A stretch of DNA of 64,000 bases, from positions 496,001 to 560,000 of the forward strand of contig NW_026515482.1 in the NCBI RefSeq assembly GCF_014898815.1, written 5' to 3'. The position numbers and the translations under genes are program-made. The notes below the pieces were generated by a model. That model was not told the DNA's origin and made no database searches. It worked only from the letters and a program-made list of their open reading frames with translations. The DNA comes from Panonychus citri. Taxonomy: Eukaryota; Arthropoda; Arachnida; Trombidiformes; Tetranychidae. Numbering within the stretch: position 1 is the stretch's first letter; each line of letters starts with the position of its first letter. Of the stretch, positions 42,568-54,867 are shown in pieces.

Positions 42568-43126
42568 TAGAGCATTCGGACATGGCCGGGTCTGAATAAG
42601 ATATTATCATCATAGAAATTTTATTTTTATTGCAAATTAATCAGCATACATTTCTGATCTCAAAAATGAATTTCATCGAAAATTCAAGATGGCGTCGAGT
42701 TTTGGCGCCAAATTAAGTAAAATAGGTCAAAATTTCAAATATCTCGATTTCAAACTTAAAAATATTCGAAAATGCCTGTTCAAAATCGACAATTTTTTTT
42801 CTATGGAATTCGTAACTCCTCATATTCTAAACGTAAAAAAATTTAATAAAAATTCATAATAGAAAAATTTTTATAGCGATTTTAATCGAAAGGGGGAATA
42901 GTTTTTATCAGATTAAAATCATGTTTTTTGTGAGTCCCATGTTAAAGTTCCCATAGAGAAAAAGGGGTAAAAACGGTCTTTTTTAGCCTGAAAATTGAAC
43001 GCCATATTGGATTTTCTCTAAAAATTCATTTTTTGGGTTAGGAAGTTAGCTGATTCATTTGAAATAAAAATTAAATTTCTATCATGATCACAACCTAATC
43101 AGACCCGGCCATGTCCGAATGCTCTA
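42568..43126. mobile_element. MITE-like element with 26-bp terminal inverted repeats and TA duplication
   Basis: Ends GAGCATTCGGACATGGCCGG and CCGGCCATGTCCGAATGCTC (with TCTGA and TCAGA further in), TA on both sides. 555 bp without an open frame. Probably a non-autonomous Tc1/mariner-type element. Confidence 0.75.
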
Positions 43127-43287
43127 ATAGTTAAAATTCTATTGTGTGAAATTTGATTATTAATTTAATTGTTTTGATGATGTTGACAATTGATTATCGA
43201 AGCTGAATTGGAAGTTGTAATGAAATTTTACATGAATAGAGTTGTCTTATTTTCCAGTTTAAGGTAAAATTAAATCAAGATAATACA

Positions 43288-43508
43288 GGGCAATTCAGCT
43301 ATTTTTACCGATGTTTTTTGCGATTTTCTCAGCAGGTCATTCAGGTCATCGGTAAAATAACACGTTTCAAGGTTATCTGAATGACCTTGATCTTTTGATA
43401 TGACAAACAAATATCGCTCAAACTCATACCACTCAAGCCTCGTGTCTTTACGACTCTTAGTTGCTGAGAAAATCGCAAAAAACATCGGTAAAAGTAGCTG
43501 AATTGCCT
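43288..43508. mobile_element. Foldback element, about 46-bp arms
   Basis: GGCAATTCAGCTATTTTTACC and its inverse at the other end, with TGTTTTTTGCGATTTTCTCAGCA and its inverse inside. About 220 bp, no frame of note. Confidence 0.6.
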
Positions 43509-43829
43509 TTTATAAATGAATAATTTTTTCAAAATTTTCGAAGCTCAAATACGACTGTGGTTTTTACTTAAAGGTCAAAATCGCAATTATCTCCATGAGA
43601 AGCTTATAGTGGGAAATTTAAAGAGCAGTTTATGTTAATTTTGGTCATGTTGAATCTCAATAACCTTACAGCAGATAATGATGAGCTCAGATATATGAGA
43701 TAATAGATCAAAAAGATTAACTTTTGACAAAAAATTATGAGCCCAAAATCAACCGTAGACTTTTCAGGCCATTCGATATTTCAAGCACTTCTACAGGAAA
43801 TTATGTGTTAAGTAAACAGGTTGAACAAA

Positions 43830-44262
43830 TATTTTTATTTTTCGATGCAAGATTTTTATCTAGAGATTTACATTTTATGAGAATAACTTCAAACAGAAAT
43901 GAGATGATTGTAACAACACAAAGTAATAAGTAAAGATTAATTAGATCAGTAAAATTAAAATAAGTGATTGGGCTGTAAGAGCCTTCGGCTCTAGGGCTTA
44001 ACTCCTCGTAAAACCAACATCCGGGAAAGATACTACCATTGATACGACCATGGTAAGTTTTTCTAGCATTAACTGCGCCTTTATCACTGAAACCATGTTC
44101 AATATGTAAATATGAAGCTCTGTAAATCCATCGTTGCTTATTGCAATCAATATTCGTATGGTAAAAGTATGAACCCGTTTTCTCAAAATAGCGAACTTTA
44201 CTAAAATGAAACAGGAAATCGTTTCGTCCATTTTTGAGAAATTCATAATTTCTAATATAGAG
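43830..44262 (-). pseudogene. Receptor-family C-terminal half, cut at a junction
   Basis: Covers the second half of S2 and the last membrane segment on the minus strand. It begins at CTCTATATTAG, exactly where the fragment at 5660-5780 stops, and is preceded on the + strand by GAAGTAGGGGCAAAG at 44263. Confidence 0.65.
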
Positions 44263-44770
44263 AAGTAGGGGCAAAGCATCCGCCTCTGGCCCATTTCAAC
44301 TTTGTCCCTTCCCCCCTTTTACCTTTCCTTTCTCTTTCTTTCCCTCACCTGACCTATTCCTTCCCCTTTCTTAATTCTAATGTTTTCCTCTCTCTCTCCA
44401 TCTCAACCTTATTTTTCCTCTCTCCATTCCATACTAATTATCTTTCCCTCTCTCTTTCCCAACCTCATTTTTCCTCTCTCTCCATCCCATCTTAATTATC
44501 TTTCCCTCTCTCTTACCCAACCTTATTTTTTCCTCTCTCTCACCCAACCTCATTTTCCTCTTCATCCTCTCTCTTTCCCATTAAACCTAATTATCTTTCT
44601 CTCTCTTTAATCATTAAAAATTTTGTTTATTCTAAGGTTAATTATATTTAATGATTGTTTAAGATGTTATAAAATAATTATCTATCCTCTTCCTAAATGA
44701 TCAACAAATTTTTTAATTATCAAAGAGAGAGAAAGAGAGAGGAAGAGAGAGGAAGAGAGAGAAAGAGAGA
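44263..44770. repeat. Insertion end and CT/GA-rich low-complexity DNA
   Basis: AAGTAGGGGCAAAgCATCCGC at the start, then 300 bp of CTCTCTCC-type sequence (about 44300-44620) and a GAGAGAAA run (44728-44775). Confidence 0.6.
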
Positions 44771-44892
44771 GAAATATACTGGAAGAGTATAAAAACAAAA
44801 ATGCTTTTCTCTTACCAAACAACATTCACTGTTGCTTTGGTAAAAAACATTTTTGTTTCTATGCTCTTCCAGTATATTTCTCTTTCTCTCTC
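44766..44892. repeat. Long hairpin, about 55-bp arms
   Basis: AGAGAAATATACTGGAAGAG in the left arm pairs with CTCTTCCAGTATATTTCTCT in the right arm, the interior continues to pair through AAACAAAAATG, and the loop is about 15 bases around CATTCACTG. No gene. Could be a foldback element or give a hairpin RNA. Confidence 0.7.
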
Positions 44893-45065
44893 TCTCTTCA
44901 AGTTTATTTCGTAAAGATAATTTCTTTATATATTGTTTAAAATATTTGTTTTGTTTTATATAAACATTAATATTTGTGTTTTTACATTTGTGCGTTGGTG
45001 TTTTTTTGTGCATTTTGTTAAGTGCATTTGTGTATAATTTTACATTTTGTTTGATTTAATAAAAG

Positions 45066-45122
45066 AACACACAACAACACACAACACTCAACACACAACA
45101 CACAACACACAACACACAATAC
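45066..45122. repeat. (ACACA) microsatellite
   Basis: A run of ACACAACAC-type units just before the peptide-gene-2 promoter. Confidence 0.7.
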
Positions 45123-45155
45123 CGATCAATTGATATAACCTTATTCACAAATTTG

Positions 45156-45163
45156 TATAAAAA
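45156..45163 (+). promoter_or_regulatory. TATA box of secreted-peptide gene 2
   Basis: TATAAAAAGCATGAGCTTTG, matching copy 1 (TATAAAAAGCATTAGCTTT); 124 bp before the ATG. Confidence 0.6.
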
Positions 45164-45279
45164 GCATGAGCTTTGAGTTGATTATCATCACTTATTAATT
45201 ATCGATTAATTTAATCCACAACAAAAATAACACTTTTGCCTTTTTTCAAAGTAACAACATTAACTGTGAAAGTTTCATC

Positions 45280-45390
45280 ATGAACTTCAACTTCATTAAA
45301 GTTCTCATCGCCATCATTGCCTTCATTGGGGCTGCTTCATCCATCGACCTGAGAGCTGAAAGAGGAATTTCACTCCCTGCAGATGGTTGA
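45280..45390 (+). CDS. Short secreted peptide, copy 2
   Basis: 36 residues. Signal peptide MNFNFIKVLIAIIAFIGAAS; mature part IDLRAERGISLPADG, only about 15 residues, sharing RAERG with copy 1. AATAAA at 45488 ends a 3' region like that of copy 1. The very short mature part raises the possibility that a further exon follows: TTTTTTCCAG at 45666-45675 is a good acceptor, and one frame from there is open to 45780. Confidence 0.65.
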   Translation: MNFNFIKVLIAIIAFIGAASSIDLRAERGISLPADG

Positions 45391-45487
45391 AACAGCAGTT
45401 GACGCTTTTTTATAATGTAAGAAAATTGATTAGATCGTTGATGTTGATCGTCATTAAAAGAGAAATTAATAATATTAACCTAATATT

Positions 45488-45493
45488 AATAAA
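45488..45493 (+). terminator. Polyadenylation signal of secreted-peptide gene 2
   Basis: AATAAA in a 3' region similar to the one after 3405. Confidence 0.45.
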
Positions 45494-45499
45494 ATGGTT

Positions 45500-46688
45500 T
45501 GTTGCATTTAAACTTTTTGTCTCTTGTTTATTTTTTTCGTGTTCGTCAAGAATCATTGTCTTAAAATTATTTGTGATAAGTTTTGATTAAGTTATTAGTT
45601 CAATGGTACAAATACTCAAATTATCTATCAAATTTTTATCATGTATAGCGACTATTTTCAATTCTTTTTTCCAGAACTTAGCCAAATCGCTTTGTCCAGC
45701 AGTCCTTTGACCTTATCGAAGACTCTGGCTACCAGCATCCAGATAAGTTGTCAACTTGCTGACTTAGATTTTGAATGATTAATTCGGTTTTTCTTAATTG
45801 TATTAATACATAAATTGTAGATTTTAATTTATTGATTTCTGCTCTTCAAATTAAATCTAAATTAAGACTCGCTGAAACCGATGGATCCTCGTTATCCACC
45901 ATGATCAGGTTAACCGTAAATCCACCAAAACTTTAAACAAATTGTGGTTCTATTGGAAGTGAATTAAATTTAACCAAATGCCACGACTTATTGGTAATCT
46001 CGACGATTGCTGGCTCACCGGCTGCAACTCAAATCGTCACCGAATCATTTTTATACGATCCCGCTGGTACTTCAGCCATTCTAAACCGAGTTGACCATCC
46101 ATCTGATGAGCTAATACAAAGTCTAAGCAAACGATTTCTCAAAACAACAACCACGTCATCAATTCATACAAAATCTGCCCAAATACGATCTGTTTTTCAT
46201 AATTTACAAAAAATTGAGTTCAAATGGATAAAAACTTGACTACTCTTAATTAACTTATTCTAATCTGAAGGAAAAACTCTGAATTATGGGTTGTACATGA
46301 TAAGGATCATCTTGAGAAATTTTTTCGCTATCTTTACTCTCGCTCTTTTGATTTCGCTATTGTGACTTTCGCTTATATATCCTTCGCTCAAATGAGCCCA
46401 AATCATTCTAATCTGATGTTGAATATTTTCCATGTCTTAACTTAATATTTTTGTTTCATTTTCTAAAAAGGGTCAACACACACCAACATTTAACGATTAT
46501 TAGATTGGGCACGAAAAGTCATTTAACAGCATTATCGATTAGAATAAAAAAACTTGAAAAGTTCTCAGAATTATTTGATTTCTTCGCTATATTCTATTAG
46601 ATCTTATTTGTCATTACATTGTCTAATGTCATTTTTCAGTATCGTAAAATTTAAGTTCATATTTCCTATCGTGGACTTCGGGTAAGTA
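45500..46688. other. No clear gene; receptor 5' flank at the end
   Basis: 45666-45780 may hold a last exon (see peptide 2). The frame at 45991-46239 has no family features. 46440-46688 is the common receptor 5' flank (AAAGGGTCAACAC to GGGTAAGTA). Confidence 0.4.
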
Positions 46689-47920
46689 ATGAATAATTCT
46701 CTTATTAAAGTTCTGTTCCAACTTGGGGAAGGAACGACCAAGGATAAACTCAATCTTATCTTCAGAAATCAGCTAGGTAATATTCCTGTGACGTTCGTTG
46801 AATTTTTGGATAGTGAGACCGATATTATTTCATCCGTCAGATCAGGTGAAGTTGATCTTCTTTATCCGGCTAAATATCTACATTTTTTCGACGGTACAGA
46901 GGTAAATGTATCAGTCGGACCTGTGGTTGGCGCTGACAGTTGTATCTTCATGAACATTTATCCAAACTCGTCCACTGGTCTAATTAACAAAGGAATATTA
47001 TCATCACTTGAGATAATTGATGACTCGGTTCGTATCTTCATCACCCTATTCGCGGTTTTCGCTTTGATATTAAATTTTGCTCAATCTGATATCAGAAGTA
47101 CTGATCAGACCAATCCAACCTTTTGCCGACCTTCGATCATAGAGTTTCTGTTGACCATCATCAAAGGTACATTCGGGTTATTCTTATTTTTAACCTGCTC
47201 TTTCTCAGTTTATTACATATTACATTTATTTTCGACATCATTCACAACACAATACTCGATAGCTTCACGTCCAGCACCGTTGAATACGTGGTCTGATCTA
47301 ACTTCACGGAAAGAAATCAAGTGTATCGCAAATATAAATACTTGTTATCGATTCGCAAACGAATCAATGGGCTTGGACAACCCACTGGTTCCTATCGGTA
47401 ATGGGATACTCACTGAATATATCGATGAAACGGCTAATCAAGCAATGATTTCACTTTTTGCAGAGAACGATTACGTTGTGCAGTATTACAAGTATTTTTG
47501 TCGACGTCTTTATATCAGAAATTATAAGCATCTTAAAAATGGACGAAACGATTTTCTGTTTCATTCTAGTAAAGTTCGCTATTTTGAGAAAACGGGTTCA
47601 TTCTTTTACCATACGAATATTGATCGAAATAAGAAACGATTGATTATTCGAGGTTCGTATTCGTATTTTGAACATAGTCTTGGTGGCATCGCGTCAATAA
47701 AAGCTTTAGAAACTTACTAAAGTCTCATCTCGAGTATTCTCTTTCCTGGATGTTGGTTCTACGAGGAATTAAGCCCTAAAGCCGAAGGCTCTTACAGACC
47801 AATTACTTATTCTAATTTTACTGATCTAATTAACCTTTACTTATTACTTTGTGCGTTATAATCATATTATTTCTGTTCGAAGCTTTTCTCATCAAATTTA
47901 AATCTTGAGATAAACATCAT
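46689..47920 (+). pseudogene. Receptor-family gene, broken before the last membrane segment
   Basis: 343 residues are in frame (46689-47720) through S1, both inner membrane segments and most of S2, closely like 720-1937. The frame then stops at ALETY. The remainder (FPGCWFYEELSPKAEG and a changed last membrane segment) follows in another frame to about 47900. Either a dead gene or a truncated receptor with no last membrane segment. Confidence 0.65.
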
Positions 47921-47929
47921 TATAAATCG

Positions 47930-49900
47930 AAAAATAAAAATATTTAATCAACCTATTCCCTAATAACATAATTTTCTGTAGTATTGCTTAATTTAATTGA
48001 AAATAAAGCTCTGAGTTAAAGTTTTAGTATGAATTGAGTCGTATTTGTTTCTTATCTCCAGACCAAAAGTGATATAAATCATTAGAGTAACGGTGTCATG
48101 AATTTCCTTCTCCTTGTTGGATGCTAGTAAAAAAATATAAAACAATTTCATCTCTTGTTCATTTCTCAGGCTACTCTAATTTTCGTGAACCATAGGTTCT
48201 AGAAAAAAATTCATTTGTAATTTGAACACTATTTTCGGACTCGGCATAAGAAGTGTTTCTCTGGGTAGAATATCAATTAATTTGCATTTAAGTGGTGGCA
48301 CTTTCTGCGATGCATATTTATTAATACTTAAGATCGATCAATTTGACTTTCAACGTAATTAAATTAGCTGTGTAAAAGTCAAGGTCATTTGATGTTCAAA
48401 ATCGATTCAAATTAAAAAAACCAAAATTTGCCTAAATCAAAAAGGTTTTTTGACTCTCACGCTTTTTGTTATGAGCAAATTAATGAAAGTTGAATGAAAA
48501 GGATTCCGCATCAAAACCGATATATCTCTGCAACTAAAAATTTAAAAAAGTTGTAAACTCGTAGGAAGCCTAATGATTGCAAGTAAATCTGATTGTGACC
48601 ACCAAATGACCTTGAAACCGTATCCTAACAGAATGACCGGAATGACCTTGATATTTTAATATGACAATTGAGTATGGCCCAAACTACCATAACTCGAGTA
48701 TGGGGTCTCAACACTCAAAAACAAAAAAGTTATTCGAGAAAAACTTATTGGAAACTTGGTGAAATGCCCTGTAGATTAGAAAAAAGTTCATTCGTAATCC
48801 GAAAATATTTTCCAACTCGGCATAAGAAGTCGTTTTTTGGATTGGTTATCAATTAATCTCATGTGATGTAAATCAATTGAGTATTGGTATCAATTTGACT
48901 TTCAACGTAATTAAATCAGCTGAGTAAAAGTTTTCACAGTTTAAATAACGAATGACTTTTTCTCTAGATACGATTAAAAATGGAGATAATTTAAGCAAAA
49001 TATAGAAATTCAATAGTCAATTCTTGTTTTATTCAGCACTTAATGATTAACCTATTCGGAAAAAAGGTTGGACTCAAATTTTAATTTCTTATTTCTCTAA
49101 AGTTAAATTAGTTATAACGGTCCTAATCCTTTAATAAAGAAGGCTGGGGATCTAATAAATCCTAAGATGGAGATAAATATCATTATACAGGGCATCTTTT
49201 TATCCACTACGGCTATTTCACTAAATATTTCAAGAACTAAAAGTCGTATGAATATCAAACTTGACCAGAGGACTGAAAAGAATCGAAGCGCTCGACCCTA
49301 AGATTTTTAAACTCATTGCGGTCATTTCCTGAAGGACGCATTGAAAGGTCAGTTTAAGGTCTTCATCCGAAAGAACACAAAAAGTTACACATCTGACACA
49401 ATGACCTTGAAAATCTTTATTTTTACTTATTACCTTGTGTTTTTACAATCATCTCATTTCTATTTGCAAGAGCATCAGCAAATGTAAAGAGATGGAAAAT
49501 AATATGTTGATTATGCATCGACCAATTAAAGTTTTTCTCCTATATTTTGATCTTTTTGACTTCTGCCATCTAAAGATCAATCTTTCTTTTGATCTTAATT
49601 CAATTTAGTAATACAATTTAAGACTTTGATGACAAGTAGGGGCTAAAGCCGAAAATGTCTCCTCATTATAAGTCAAATTTATATTATGATACAATGAGTT
49701 TAACTTCGAACAATGGCCTCAGCAGAATTTGTCTGTTCATTTTCACTTTTCTCAGATTGAATAAGTGCTCTTTTCAACTCTTAGGTGAGTTAATTATTAG
49801 GAATACTCCAATTAATTGAAATAAACCTTAATTGATTAATTAATTAATTTTATTGGCTGATGTATTAATATAATCAATTCATTTTCCATCTTAAGATTTA
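47930..49900. repeat. Dispersed repeats and R1
   Basis: Holds the 2590-type repeat at 48160-48400 and 48770-49010, an inverted R1 copy at 49185-49420, and 49660-49880, which is the inverse of 26080-26295. No gene seen. Confidence 0.5.
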
Positions 49901-50280
49901 TTAATACATTTGATGAAAAAATCTTCAAACAGAATAAAATGATTGTAAGAGTATTGAAAAAAGTCAATTACATCAGATATCATGTAGATCAGTAAAATTA
50001 GAATACAATGTAAGTGATTGGACTTTGACTGTAAGAGCCTTCGACTCTAGGGCTTAATTCCTCATAAAACCAACATCCGAGAAAGAGAATACCATGGATA
50101 TTATCATGACTGAGAAAGAGAATGTTAGAAATAAGAATAACCCGAATTTACCTTTGATGCTTGTCAATAGAAACTTCATGATCGAAGGTCGATAAAAGGC
50201 TGAATTAGTTTGAACAATACTTCTGGCATTAGATCGAGCAAAATATAATGACATCATAACGACAAATAACACTGAATATA
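49900..50280 (-). pseudogene. Receptor-family relic with the internal deletion
   Basis: Same deletion junction as 25730-26075 (membrane segment 2 joined to the end of S2 next to CATGGTAT/ATACCATG). Confidence 0.65.
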
Positions 50281-50639
50281 AAATAACAAACGAAGAAATT
50301 TAAATATTAATAATTTTTAGAGTTTTTCAGTTTTTTTATTCAAATCGATAATTCTATCAATCTAAATGACTTTCGCATTGCCAATATAATAATGATCAAC
50401 TAATCTCGGCCCTTTTCAGAAAATGAAACAATGATACATGTATGAAGTTAAGAATCCCAGAAAACCAAAACTATAAAGCGTTTGTCAGCATAGAGTAATG
50501 AGCATGTTTCGATATAAACCTAATGTAGAAATTTTTTTCATGTGATCGTAAATTTCAAGAGTCGCTTTCACTCGCATCTTAAGCTCATGATTAATTTTCT
50601 AAAACAAAATGCAATTTTTGTTTTCCTTTTCATGCCTTC

Positions 50640-51130
50640 AATATTATAATATTTCCCATATGGAAAATATTCATTTGAAATGAATCAATTTTTTGGAAAT
50701 CATTATGAGAAATTAGTCGGATTTGTGGTGATTGGTCTCCAACAACACATGAATTTTGGTTAAATTGATGATTATGATTAACTGTTACTTTAATCACTTG
50801 TAAGAATTAATCAAAATTAAATCAATAGAATTAAACTTTTGTTTGCATTAATTTACATTTTGTTTATCACTAAATTTCAGATGAATCAATAGACAAAGTC
50901 AATGATAATTTTAAACAGTCGGATGATCGTCAATTTAATCTATTATCTAATTTACCTAATCTGAATCAACTTTCTTTAATTAGCTTATTAATGATTAAAT
51001 AATGAACAACTCACTAACCTTACAGTTAATGTAGCTTCTGAAAGTTGACGGAAAAAAGGCTGATTCTTGGCTGACGACCATTTATACAAATTTGTGATTA
51101 AGGTTATTCCAATTAGTCAATGTTGATTGT
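50640..51130 (-). repeat. Promoter-bearing repeat, with the unoccupied Polinton target
   Basis: Minus-strand copy of 5220-5640. At about 50797-50830 it has the same text as the two Polinton flanks joined, with one ATTTAA (as TTAAAT at 50817-50822). Confidence 0.8.
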
Positions 51131-51299
51131 TACTCTAACCAGCTGTAAAAATTAGTCACAATTAAATCGATAGGCCCCAAACTTTGTTTGTGATTAATTT
51201 ATATTTTGTTTATTGTAAATTCATTTGAATCAATAGACAAGTTTAATTTTGAACTAGATGATCATTAACTAGATCAATATTTAATGAACAAAGTGTTTA

Positions 51300-51880
51300 T
51301 TGATATAAATAAAATTAGAGAATTAGTCAAACAGTTTGCTTAAATTATCTTCCGTTCTAATTGTATTTAGAGAAAAAGTCATTCGTTATTTAAACTGTGA
51401 AAACTTTTACACAGCTGATTTAATTACGTTGAAAGTCAAATTAATCAATTTCAGGTAAATATTCATCTCAGAAAGTACCATCCATTTTTTCGAATTACAA
51501 ATGAGTTTTTTTCTAGGACCTATGGTTAATTGAAACATCCTCAGTGTTTAAAGTCATTTTGTTCGATAATCTGGATATTCGCTCCACTCATCAACCAAGT
51601 GCTTGGATGACAAGTGAGATTTTTTTGGAACATGAGAATAACTAAGTACTTCCCATTCTCGACAACGTACATGCTTCGAGTGAATCAATAAAATTTATTT
51701 GAACTCTAATTTTCATTACTTCCCTTGGGTTTACCTGGCGATTTATTTAAATTAACCGTAAAACTCATTTCCTTTGGCTGTACCATAATAAAATTTTCTC
51801 TCATAGCTTTATTTCCGATTAAATTAAACAATACTACAGAAAATTATGTTATTAGGGAATAGGTTGATTGAATATTTTTA
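51300..51880. repeat. Dispersed repeats, no gene
   Basis: 2590-type repeat at 51300-51540, then AT-rich DNA. Confidence 0.45.
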
Positions 51881-51889
51881 TTTTCTGAT

Positions 51890-52285
51890 GCATGATTTTT
51901 ATCTTAAGATTTACATTTTATGAGAATAACTTCAGACAGAAATGAAATGACTGTAAAAACACAAAGTAATAAGTAAAAGTTAATTAGATCTGTAAAAAAA
52001 GAATGAGTGATTGGACTGTAAGAGCCTTCGGCTTTTGTGCTTAACTCCTCGTAAAACCAACACCCTGGAAAGAGAATACTCAAGGTGTTACTATAGTAAA
52101 TTTTCTTCGCTTTCATTGCTGCCACATTGCTAAAACCATGTTCAATATGTGAATATGAAGCTCTGTAAATCCACCGTTTCTTATTGCGATCAATATTCGT
52201 ATGGTAAAAGTACGAACCTGTTTTCTCAAAATAGCGAATTTTACTAGAATGAAACAGGAAATCGTTTCGTCCATTTTTGAGATAC
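51890..52285 (-). pseudogene. Receptor-family C-terminal fragment
   Basis: End of S2 and last membrane segment, no start. Confidence 0.6.
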
Positions 52286-52289
52286 AGTC

Positions 52290-54090
52290 AATTACCTAAA
52301 ATTGTTCACTTTTTGTACGGGTTATTCGTAGAGCGGGCGATTTGAAAGGGGTGTAAATTAATCAATTATGTTGATCAAAAAAATATTTTACTTGCACTAA
52401 TCTTATAAACAATCAGAAATTGTCATAAAATCAACCGTAGACTTTTCAGACCAGGTGAGTTGCTAACTTGCTGACTTAGATTTTGCATGATTAATTTGGT
52501 TTTTCTTAATTGTATCAATACATAAATTGTAGATTTTGATTTATTGATCTTTGCTCTTCAAATTGAATCTAAATTGAAACTCGCTGAAACCAATCAAAGT
52601 TTTCGTTGATTTAAGGTTAATCGGATCATGGTGGATCCATCGATTTGGGGTAGATTCAGCAAATCAATTTCAGCCAATTCACTTTTAGCAAAACCTTTTT
52701 GAGCAAAACAAGCAATTGCTAATCAAATGAAAATAATATTAACAATTAAGACAAAAACTTATTCAATTTTGTGAAAAATTTGGCTCTAAAAACGAAAACC
52801 GATGGATTTAACTTGATTTTAATAGTCAAAATACTAATATTCGTTTGATTAATCGCAATTTCGGACCCAAAATTTAAGGTAAATTCATTGTTGATTAAAC
52901 TATTTTAATCTAAAGGTAAAAATCTTCTATTCTATTTTTGCCCAACAAATGAAACAATGACATTAAGTTAAGAGATATAAAATATTCATTTGAAATGAAA
53001 TCATCTTTTTGGCAATGATTATGAAAAATTGGTCGGATTTGGGGAGATTGGTCTCCAAGACATGAATTTTGGTTAAATTGATGATTATGATTAACTGTTA
53101 CTTTAATCACCTATAAGAATTAGTCACAATTAAATCAATAGAATTAAACTTTTGTTTGCATTAATTTACATTTTGTTTATAACTAAATTTCATATGAATC
53201 AATAGACAAAGTCAATGTTAATGTTAAACAATCGGATGATCGTTAATTTAATCTATTATCTAATTAACCTAATCTGAATCAACTTTCTCTTATTAACGTA
53301 TTTGAATAATGATTACCAAATGAACAACTCACTAACCTTACAGTTAATGTAGCTTCTGAAAGTCGACGGAAAAAAGGCTGATTCTTGGCTGACGATCATT
53401 TATACAACATTGTGATTAAGGTTATTTCAATTAGTTAATGTTAATTGTTACTCTAAGCAGCTGTGAAGATTAGTCACAATTAAATCAATAGGCCCCAAAC
53501 TTTGTTTGCGATTAATTTACATTTTGTTTATTGTAAATTCATTTGAATCAATAGATAAGTTTAGTTTTGAATTAGATGATCATTAACCAGATCAATATTT
53601 AATGAACAAAGTGTTGATTGATATGGATCAATTAGAGAATTAGTCGATTTTAAGTAAATGTTCATCGCAGAAAGTGCCACCTCTTTTTCGTATTACAAAT
53701 TAATTATTTTCTAGGACCTATGGTTCTCGAAAATCAGAGTTTCCTGGTCAATGGTTTTGTATTTTTTAAAATAAATCTAAAAAGGTGGAGGAAAAATATA
53801 TGATACCAATACCAATTGATTTACGTCACTTTTTATTAGAGATAAACCATTCAATGGGAGAATTTCAATTCTATTTTGTTTACTTGCTCGGGAGATAAAC
53901 TTCCACCTCTTATTATCGGTAAATTGAAACATCCTCAGTGTTTCAAGTCTTTTTGTTCAATAATATCGATATTCGCTTCACTCATCAACCAAATGCTTGG
54001 ATGACAAGTGAGATTTTTTTTGTTTTGTTAGTTACATGACATCAGCAATTGTAACATGAGAATAAAAAAGTACTACCTATTCTCGACAAC
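52290..54090. repeat. Dispersed repeats, no gene
   Basis: 52440-52600 resembles 45690-45870. The promoter-bearing repeat (minus) is at 53030-53480 and the 2590-type repeat at 53590-53745. Confidence 0.45.
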
Positions 54091-54094
54091 TTCA

Positions 54095-54510
54095 AAGGTC
54101 AGATTAATTCAGCCTTTTATCGAAATTCGAGCATAGAGATTCTGCTGACCATCATCAAAGATAAATTTTGTCAACATCTTTATAGAAATTATAAGTTTCT
54201 TGAACATGGTCGAAACAATTTTCTGTTCCATTCTTGCAAAGTTCGCTATTTTGAGAAAACTGGTTCATACTTTTACCAATAAATATCGAATATTGATTGC
54301 AATAAGAAACTATGGATTTTCAGAGCTTAGATGATTGTAAAAACAAAGTCAAGGTTAATTAGATCAGTAAAATTAGAAAAAGTGATTGGCCTGTAAACGC
54401 GTTCGGATTTAGGGCTCAACTCCTCGTAATACCAACATACGGTAAACAGAATACTCGAGTGACCTTAGTAAGTTTCTTTAGCATTTATTGCTGCTATATT
54501 GAAATATTAA
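54095..54510. pseudogene. Two receptor-family scraps, head to head
   Basis: 54095-54340 (+) joins the segment before the membrane part to mid-S2. 54345-54510 (-) is the end of S2 with the last membrane part. Both badly decayed. Confidence 0.5.
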
Positions 54511-54867
54511 TTAAATTAAGAATTATTTGATTTCTTCGCTGATTTTTTATTAGATCTTATTTGTCATTTTCATAAAATTTGGACTTTCGAATGGTTGGAA
54601 AAAATTTATCAAAGGTAACAAACAGGTAGGATTTTTGTTCAGTAAGTCTAACAATATTGTAGCATTCTAGTCATGGAATTTACTGATCTTTAGGTTTTGG
54701 AAAAATTTATCGAACTTGAATTTACACGAATTTGGCTCAAAAAAGTTCAAAATTTATAATTTATAATATAAAGATGTTGGCAAAAGTACAAAGTTGTACT
54801 TGAAAAACCATTCAACTCTTAATTATTATTACGAATGATTTCAATACCATGATTGACATAAATTATT

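Noticed and set aside
5781..44290. A giant 38-kb element bounded by AAGTAGGGGCAAA ends
   Set aside because: Both ends point in the same direction, not inward, so they cannot be its two termini.
44380..45013. ORFs in CT- and GA-rich DNA
   Set aside because: Simple-sequence readings.
45991..46239. 82-residue ORF
   Set aside because: No start context, family or repeat support; could be a relic, not supportable.
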